From positions 5,776,929-5,840,928 of the forward strand of contig NC_049985.1 in NCBI RefSeq assembly GCF_000003815.2: a DNA stretch of 64,000 nucleotides. The letters are read 5' to 3'. The position numbers were made by a program, and so were the translations under genes. Shown one piece after another: positions 57,180 to 64,000 of this stretch (position 1 is the stretch's first letter; each line of letters begins with the position of its first letter). This stretch comes from Branchiostoma floridae (taxonomy: Eukaryota > Chordata > Leptocardii > Amphioxiformes > Branchiostomatidae). Below the pieces are notes generated by a model that worked only from the letters and a program-made list of their open reading frames with translations, did no database searches and was not told the DNA's origin.

Positions 57180-57830
57180 AACTATTTCTACCTCCTCTTT
57201 GTGTGTGTGTGACTGTGCGTTTGGATATCTGTGGTTATGGAACTTAAGAACAGCTGGATGGATTGTGATATTTCATTGAAGTGGGTAGCTCCTGGGAAGA
57301 CAAACTAAGGCGAAAACCAATTTCTGGGTCTCCTAGCATCTGTCCTTGGTGCTGAAGTAGACCTTACAACTTTTATATTTTTATCTGTTTATGTCCTGAA
57401 AATAAAAGGGCTTTGATTCTTTGATACTTTTGATGCTGGAAAAGTGGGTTTGATCCCAATACACCTACTTAAAAATTGTGTGTGTGATGAAGAAACTTCC
57501 GTTGTGTGTGTGTCTTCACATATGGTTCAACTATTAGACCTGGGATCCTTTTGCAGAAAATGACTTCCATAAAGCCATCTGTCTGGAATATACAATAGTC
57601 TGCAATGTTGTGTTAAGTAATAGTATCCAAGACAAACTTTTTAAGGTGAAAGCCAATTTATGGACCTCCTTGTGTCTGTCCTTGGTGCTGAAGCAGAATT
57701 TACAATTTTTTTATCTTTTTTTTTTACAATTTTGTTATCTTTTTTATGTCCTGGGCATGAAAGGGCTTTGATACTTTAGATGCCAGGGAAAGTGGGTTTG
57801 TCCCTCTACAAGCTCCTTAAAACAATGGAG
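57180..57830. repeat. Degenerate repeat with internal direct duplication
   Basis: 57180-57300 resembles the element interior at 33540-33660 (GGATGGATTGT, GTGGGTAG). Then 57300-57470 and 57630-57825 are diverged copies of each other, sharing CTGTCCTTGGTGCTGAAG, GGGCTTTGAT and AAGTGGGTTTG. Confidence 0.65.
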
Positions 57831-57997
57831 CACGGCACATTGACACTAGAGTTGTGTGATTCACACCTAATTGCCGATGGCAGTGAATCACAACACTGTA
57901 AATATTATGTGTTTCCATAACATACTAGTAGTAACAGTAGTATGGAAGTTTTTTGCTTCAAATGCAAACTCATGTCAAGAGAAATTCACCTGTCTCT

Positions 57998-58440
57998 ATA
58001 ATAATGATAATAATATTGGGTGTATTTGCAGCCAGTAGGTACCCAATGTGTTGAGTAATGAGGCTGATTAACATGGTCTAGGTGCCTTCTCGAACACGGG
58101 ACCCCCATTTTACATCCCTTCTGAAGGACAATTTTGTGGAAATCTTGGTCGAACTACAGTATCCGGTCGTCCCAACAGGAAGGGACCCTACTCTTTTTGA
58201 TAAGTTTGGTAGGTACTTTAACATGCTTGAGGTGTGGCTCTCCTCAAACAAGGGCCCCCCATTTAACATCCTATCTGAAAGACAGCCCTAACAGTAGCTA
58301 GGTAACTCATTTACACCTGAGTGAAGTGAGGAAAGTTTTGTTAAGAGCCACTCCCAAGATCAGACCAACATGACAGGAATTGAACCCAGGACCACTTGAG
58401 TCTGAGCGGAACACTCTGTCATTACACCACTGATCGTCAC
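57998..58440 (-). mobile_element. tRNA-derived SINE
   Basis: On the minus strand the head (58440-58365) reads CAGTGGTGTAATGACAGAGT then, after an anticodon-like region, GGTCCTGGGTTCAATTCC, matching RNA polymerase III A- and B-box positions. A tRNA-unrelated body follows and ends in GGGTACCTACTGGCTGCA and an (ATT)n-like tail near 58000. Size about 440 bp. Confidence 0.75.
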
Positions 58441-59229
58441 AAGCCTCAGGTAAGTGGCTCTTATTCCAGTTCTCAAACCTAGAATCAAGCAGAGTCTCAG
58501 AATCAAAAATGCACAAAATATCTGCAACAAATCTTGGGCTTTCTGTAAACTTTTTCATTCCAATGCATTGTCCTATGTTTGTCTGGGATTCTTACCATAT
58601 ACTGCATGTAGAGGGAACATCATGGCCTTGTTCCATATCTGTTGATTACATTTTATATCTTTTATGCATCTTTCATTTCCTTGCCACATGTACAGGTTCT
58701 CATACTTTTATCCTCAAACTTTTCTTGTTTACCTTGGACTTACTTCTCCAACTAAAAGTGAGATTCTAAATTATGGCTAAGTGTGATGATTCATTTAGTA
58801 GAACAAAACAATTGTGTTCTACCTTGTAACTGTAACAATGCTGCATGGGACAAACAAATGATCAAATGCTGCAAAATGGGACAAAAAAAACTCGACGACC
58901 TCCCAATTTGTGATATCCGTTCATCAGAGTTTGAAGCATTGCTGCTTATAAACAGCTGCCATCAGGACATTCAGGGCTTACGCATTAGTATTCACAAAAA
59001 AAAAGAACATTAATGCTCACTGACAGGCTGTCTACAAGCCCACAATGGCATCAGGAAGGACTATAAAATGACACTGCCTCCATATGCCTTCAAGTGCTAA
59101 CTTGTACTGTGCAACATACAAGACCTGATCTGATCTAGAAAGGACTTTACAATTGCATTCATGTTAGAAAGAAAAGAATCCTGCCAATTACACTACATCA
59201 TGCCATTCAGTACTACAATGTACTTGATT

Positions 59230-59770
59230 GAGGTCTACATGCATTCAAGCTTTCAATGCCAATTGCTGGAGGAAAGTAAGGAAAGAAACAAAATGTTTCT
59301 TTGAACAAGCAAGAGGAGAAAAGCAAGCAAAAGTTCATGTATTACGTGATTGCAGATGTCTACATGCATTCAAGCTTTCAATGCTAAGTGCTGGAGAAAA
59401 ATAAGGAAACAAACAAGAAACAAAATGTTTTTTGAACAAGCAAGCGGAGAAAAGCAAGCAACAGTTAATATGTTGAAGACTGTCATTTTGAAGGTCTATT
59501 GCCGTTTATTAGCCGATTGATGTCTTACATACATTGATGTATTCAACGTCACTGCCTGGAGAAAAGGAAATGAAATATTCCTTTAAAAAACAAGTCTTCA
59601 GGACTACAAAAGCAAGCAAAACTTCATGTTGAGGTGCCATTACAAAGGACTACTGCGTTTGTAAGCCAATTGATGTAACTGTACATTGATGTATTCAACA
59701 TCAATGCCTGGAGAAAACAAAACACAACGACATATTCCTTTGGAAAGCAAGAGGACTACATAGCACTTGA
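59230..59770. repeat. Diverged tandem repeat, four units of ~110-165 bp
   Basis: Units start near 59233, 59358, 59522 and 59672 and share CATTCAAGCTTTCAATGCC or GATGTATTCAACATC, TGGAGAAAA, and AACAAGCAAG or AAAGCAAGAGG. No coding frame. Confidence 0.7.
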
Positions 59771-59828
59771 GTGTAGGGCTCGTCCAGATTTGTGTGACTG
59801 CAATGTCTCCTACTGATTGCACCTATGA

Positions 59829-59880
59829 TGGAAGGAAGGAAAGAGGGAAGGAAAGAAGGAAGGAAGGAAGGAAGGAAGGC
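59829..59880. repeat. (GGAA)n microsatellite
   Basis: Imperfect GGAAGGAA run about 50 bp long. Confidence 0.9.
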
Positions 59881-60534
59881 TACTGTGGCCCTACACTTCC
59901 ATGCTACAGCCTCATTACTCTTTAAGGTGAGAATATGAGCCAGTATGTTCAACTGCTGCTTGTAGTTATTTTTTATTGGCTAAGACCATATTGATTTGAT
60001 TATATGCCTGGATAACATCCTCTGGGAATCTAAAAAAGACAAGCTGATTGTATCTCTTTAACTTTACTAATAGACTTAATACCGTGTCCAATTGAAATAT
60101 GCACCAAGTAACTACAATATCTGACTATTCCTCCTTTTTTTATCTTTCTTCTGCTGAAGGTGCATAGATGGTGGTGGTGGGAAATTCCTGATCATGAGAG
60201 TCCTCCTACTGAGAGATGGCAAAGCTGTCACTGTTGCATTCATGTTTAAAAAAGGACAAGAATACTGGCTGTCTGGAATCCCACAATGACCATCATGGAG
60301 TATCTGCGGTTTTGGCTCAGACAAAGTGAGTTTGTGGTCTCTTACCGTGTCTTTTGTCTTTTACATCCTGCATTCCAATACCTATCTACCTTAATAATTT
60401 TTCATATGAATACTTTAAGTGATATGTGGACATCCTGGTGAACCTGGTTTATCGTCAATAGAAACTTAAACATTAGGAAATGTAACGTTAAATCAAATGT
60501 AAATCTTTGTGTTGTAAATATCTCTTCAGGACAT

Positions 60535-60552
60535 CTCTCTCTCTCTCTCTTA
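60535..60552. repeat. (CT)n microsatellite
   Basis: Short perfect CT run. Confidence 0.9.
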
Positions 60553-60819
60553 TAACATAATACCTCAAGTGATATGTGGACATGTTGGTTTAATAAACTT
60601 CTTAATATATGACAAAGTACTTGTTACAGTTCTTGTATTGAAACGTTTCTAACAGACATTCTAAAGACACTGAAAAAGACTGATGGATGTTACTGAGTGG
60701 CCATGTCCAAAACTAAAATCTCCATTTTTATCCAGTACAAAGTATTTGAATCTTGTTGACCATAGAAAAATCTGTCTGCACTTTTTGCCGTGACGATAAA
60801 GCTTCTCTTCTCTCTCTAG

Positions 60820-61724
60820 GACAACGTGGCCACTCTTTGGCTACAGAAACAGCCCGATCATGACGAAAAGATCAACATTCGCCGTGTGGACTGCATCGAC
60901 TTGCCCTGGCAGTTGGTCAAGCTGGAGGTCAGGTGAAATACAGGTAATCAACTGCAATTTCCTGCAACTGTAACAGTAGTTCACCTTTATCCGAGGGTTA
61001 CCTATATCCATTGTTTGTATAAAAAAAGTGAATTTAAGGATATGATGCGACAGATGTTAGTTTCAAATTGGAACATTTTGAAAATATTACAAATTTGAAA
61101 CCACATTTTGCAGATTTAGTACTCCTAAATGTGCTGTTTTTAGAGACAACGAATAAAGGTCACCCCGCGGATAAAGGTGAACTTACGTTAACTGTGGGGT
61201 TCAAGCGCTCAGCCAAACTGACCACGCCAACAGCTCTGAGCTTTTGGCGTTGTGGTTTCTGCATTGGGTTTATGATCTGGTGGGCCGGATTTGGTGTGGG
61301 GTCGAATATCGGGAGTCAGGATATTGTTTCTTTCTTTTCTACTCCCTTGTTGTTTCACGGTTAACTGCTTGTAGTTTGTTGTTTGCTGGCAAGGTCACCC
61401 AAACCAACAAATTTGGACATGAATGTCAGGGGTTTCTGGTACACCAAATCATATTCATAATTGAAAGTGATTATCTTTTCAATGTCAGTCATTTTGAATC
61501 ATTTATAGCATAATACCTCAAGTGATATGTGGACAGGTTGATTTAATAAAAAGGTAAATATAATCCTGGACTAAGTGTTCTTAAATATTTCTCTCCAGGA
61601 CAAAAAGTCTGAAGATCAGGATTGGTGAAATACCTTCGGAGAAACCGTCAACCCCAACTGCACTTGCTGTACCTGCACTATGGCTGCTGAGTGCTGTTCC
61701 AAGTGAAGGCCTGAAAGATATCAG
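60820..61724 (+). CDS. Two internal exons of an unrecognised gene running off the right edge
   Basis: Exon 60820-60932 follows a strong pyrimidine tract (CTTCTCTTCTCTCTCTAG) and reads DNVATLWLQKQPDHDEKINI then RRVDCIDLPWQLVKLEV. Exon 61599-61724 follows CTCTCCAG and reads TKSLKIRIGEIPSEKPSTPT then ALAVPALWLLSAVPSEGLKD. They join in frame (AG plus G gives Arg) and the second ends in phase 2 at a GTACAG donor. The alternating hydrophobic pattern of the first (LVKLEVRTKSLKIRIGEI across the junction) suggests beta strands. I do not recognise the family. Neither start nor end is in the window as far as I can tell. Confidence 0.6.
60971..61200. mobile_element. MITE with TTCACCTTTATCC ends, copy 1
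   Basis: Left TAACAGTAGTTCACCTTTAT, right ATAAAGGTGAACTTACGTTA, about 230 bp, in the intron between exons 60820-60932 and 61599-61724. Confidence 0.85.
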
Positions 61725-62142
61725 GTACAGTGTTAGTGCAAATAACAAAGCCAAACATTGTCTCTACATGTATTTGATTTTATTGTCAACATCAGCTGAA
61801 AAATGCTGTCATATAATACAGTTAGTAACATTTAGTAGTGATTATAAGCATAAGGGTGACTGAAGTCAGGGTTCTCTTTGACAAACGTTGGACAAACATC
61901 ATCATCATCACAATTAATTATTAAATAATGATTTCACGCGGTACCCGCTTTTGTTCGATGCTAGAAGTTCTGTTCTGTTCTCATCAAGCTTTAAGGCTAA
62001 ACCCACAACAATGGGCCAGAGATATCAGAATTATTCCAGATCATGTTCAGATCTTGTGTTGTATGTTCAAGGCTAAAGTTAAGATGAACACTGTTTTATC
62101 CACTGTGGTAAAATTGCCATTTTGTCTACTGACAGAAGGAGG

Positions 62143-62437
62143 AGTTAAAGTTAAAAGTTAAAGTTTGCCCATGCATCTACAGACGCGTAGGGTGGCGCCC
62201 ATCCCCACTTCGAAGCCCTTGGGCCACACATGTGCAAGCCACTACAGCAGGAGGCTGGTCCGCTGGTAGTGATGTGTGTTTAACTTCCATACTCTTCCTC
62301 ATTAGTGCTGAGTGCTAAGCATAGAAAGCAGCATGTACCATTTTTAGAGTCTTTGGTATGACTCGGCCGGGGATCGAACTCACGACCTACCGAATGCAAG
62401 GCGAACACTCTACCCACTAGGCCATTGCACCGGTCAG
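62143..62437 (-). mobile_element. tRNA-derived SINE
   Basis: On the minus strand it begins GGTGCAATGGCCTAGTGGGT AGAGTG (A-box), then GTGAGTTCGATCCCCGGCC (B-box), at tRNA-like spacing. A body and an AACTTTAACTTTTAACTTT tail near 62143 follow. The head looks like a tRNA with an extended anticodon loop. It is a different family from 57998-58440. Confidence 0.85.
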
Positions 62438-63229
62438 TAAGGAAGGAGGAGTGGTGAATGCAAAATTTGCCAAATTGGCAGTTGTTCTGTTCTGATCAGA
62501 TAAAGGCTCAAACCTTCGTTATTATAGTGTACATGATGATAATTGTAATTTATACTGTCAGTATTGCAACTGAACTGCAATTTCTATTTGGTGCAAAAAT
62601 GATATTTTGTCCAGTGTTGGTGTAATATTCATGAATGCCAAGTTGTCAATATTAAGGGTAGATTTCTTTTGATTGAGATTGAAAGATTAGTAGTAGTGAG
62701 CTTGATTCTTTTAAGTGCATCACAAGTTCCCTTTGTCCTGGACTAATATGAAAATGCCAAGTATAAAAAATTCACTGTTTGCATGGGAGATCGAAACAGT
62801 TAGACTAAGTCTTGTTTTCTTAGAATGTGCAGTGAAGCCTGCAATTTCCATTATGTCATGCAACAAGTTCTTTTTTCAACAAATAAAATTGAAATTTGCC
62901 AATCAAATTTAAAGGTGTATTCAGGATTTGAACCTGTAGTTTCCTTCAAACTTTTTGTTGATCTGTAATTTCAATTTAGTGCAAAAAAAAAGCTTTTTTT
63001 CTGATATAAAGGGCAACTTTGAATGTTACGCTGTCCTATTCTGATCAGGATATAGAGCTTTGTTTCTTGATTTATCTGGTTAATGGCAAGTTGATTATAG
63101 TCTACGTTGGTGTCCTCTACTCGTGCAGCAGATTTTGTGTCATTATGCCGTTATTGCTGCAAAACGTGCCACAAAGTCTAGTAACAATGCCTCGGGCATT
63201 CAATGCAATTTAGTCATCACATTTGCATA

Positions 63230-63448
63230 TAACACTAGTTCACCTTTATCCGTTGGGTAACCTATATACGTTGCTTTTAAAAACAGGGTATTTGGGGATA
63301 TCACGTTGACGGACGTTGGTTTAAAATTGCAATATTTTCTCTACATTGCAGTTTAAAACTACTACCCGTCGACTTCATGTGCCTAAATACCCTGTTTTGA
63401 AAAACAACGGATATAGGTTACCCTGCGGATAAAGATGAACTAGCGTTA
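63230..63448. mobile_element. MITE with TTCACCTTTATCC ends, copy 2
   Basis: Left TAACACTAGTTCACCTTTAT and CCGTTGGGTAACCTATATAC; right is the inverse, GGATATAGGTTACCCTGCGG and ATAAAGATGAACTAGCGTTA. Same family as 60971-61200, with longer preserved arms. Confidence 0.9.
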
Positions 63449-63486
63449 TAGTTACTGTCACACATTTGCATACTTAAAGGTGACTG

Positions 63487-63883
63487 AAAGGCTCCTATTG
63501 TAGGATTTTGGCGCCAAAACTAGACATATTCTCTAGAATGAAATGTTGCCTATTGTTTCCATTTGTATGGCATTTTCTTGCGCCAAACCTGAAAATATTA
63601 TAAAATTTCATTTTAGGTGGTTTATAATCAACAGCCAAAAGATGCCACAATATTGTGTTGATTTATCCCAGAATCTCAGACAAAAACAATGTATGTAGCC
63701 TTGGAGTTTTTAAAGTTATAAAACGACGTGTTTTCGACACGCTTATTTAGCCCGATGTTTGTATGATGCATATTTGCCCTGTAGGAATGTAAAAAAAATC
63801 ATGACAAGCAATTCACCTTATTTTGTAAAGAAATGGCAAAAAAATCCCCTTTTGACCCTTCTGATCCTACAATAGGGGCTTTT
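63487..63883. mobile_element. MITE with GGCTCCTATTGTAGGAT ends
   Basis: Left AAAGGCTCCTATTGTAGGAT and right ATCCTACAATAGGGGCTTTT are inverse with one mismatch; about 400 bp. No gene is seen from 61725 to the window end. Confidence 0.85.
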
Positions 63884-64000
63884 GAATGAAGCTGTAACCT
63901 AAGCTTAAACCTTAAAGGATTAAAATTCAAAGGGTTCAAAATTTTCAGTTAATCTAGATCTTCAATTTTGTTTGTGGTAGTTAAATTACACATTATCTGA

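Noticed and set aside
60112-60324. Possible exon (plus frame CIDGGGGKFLIMRVLLLRDG, or a minus frame rich in Pro)
   Set aside because: Both strands give plausible but incompatible frames. The plus one hits a stop before its GTGAGT donor and does not match the phase of exon 60820, so no call was made.
1-64000. CRISPR arrays, bacterial operons, ribosomal RNA or intact tRNA genes
   Set aside because: The sequence is clearly spliced animal DNA. Tandem repeats lack unique spacers, and the only tRNA-like sequences are SINE heads.

Overview
The window looks like a draft assembly of a large animal genome, most likely a lancelet (amphioxus, Branchiostoma). It has spliced genes with GT-AG introns and very short exons, many foldback and miniature DNA transposons, tRNA-derived SINEs, and two runs of N (34992-35091 and 38155-38453). 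The lancelet call rests on the gene types (tandem-SH3 adaptor, nucleotidyltransferase-TPR protein, type II C-type lectin) and on repeats I associate with that genome. It is inference, not proof.

Left part (1-9,300). A tandemly duplicated non-coding block (1-1670) carries promoter-like CCAAT and TATA boxes. It is followed by the 3' half of a plus-strand gene with five consecutive C-terminal SH3 domains (3343-6762, SH3D19-like) and a long 3' untranslated region. This gene meets the next one tail to tail.

Middle-left (9,300-26,650). A minus-strand gene (18586 down to 9336) encodes TPR-like N-terminal repeats, a PolB-like nucleotidyltransferase domain with GS and DLE motifs, and 17 and a half 42-residue TPRs in one giant exon. 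Its large introns hold nested transposons. A complete five-exon type II membrane C-type lectin gene lies on the plus strand (20406-24550): cytoplasmic tail, one membrane segment, an 11-unit coiled coil and a C-type lectin domain. It sits between two copies of a 1.6 kb segmental duplication (18322-19910 and 24971-26633). The right copy carries a truncated, frameshifted piece of the TPR gene.

Middle (27,500-43,700). A 5'-truncated non-LTR retrotransposon is followed by a gene built from tiny phase-0 exons (28214, 36250, 37010, 37692) that leads into an Asn/Gln/Gly-rich repeat exon broken by an assembly gap. An inverted paralogous array of the same type lies on the minus strand at 41332-42438. 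A compact 71-codon two-exon gene (29786-30585) sits inside the first intron.

Right part (43,700-64,000). This is mostly repeats: two arrays of an AAACTTAGGGATAG-type satellite, foldbacks, MITEs and SINEs. There are isolated exon-like segments at 47974, 48794 and 60820-61724. The last two of these exons splice together in frame and belong to a gene that runs off the right edge; I do not recognise it.
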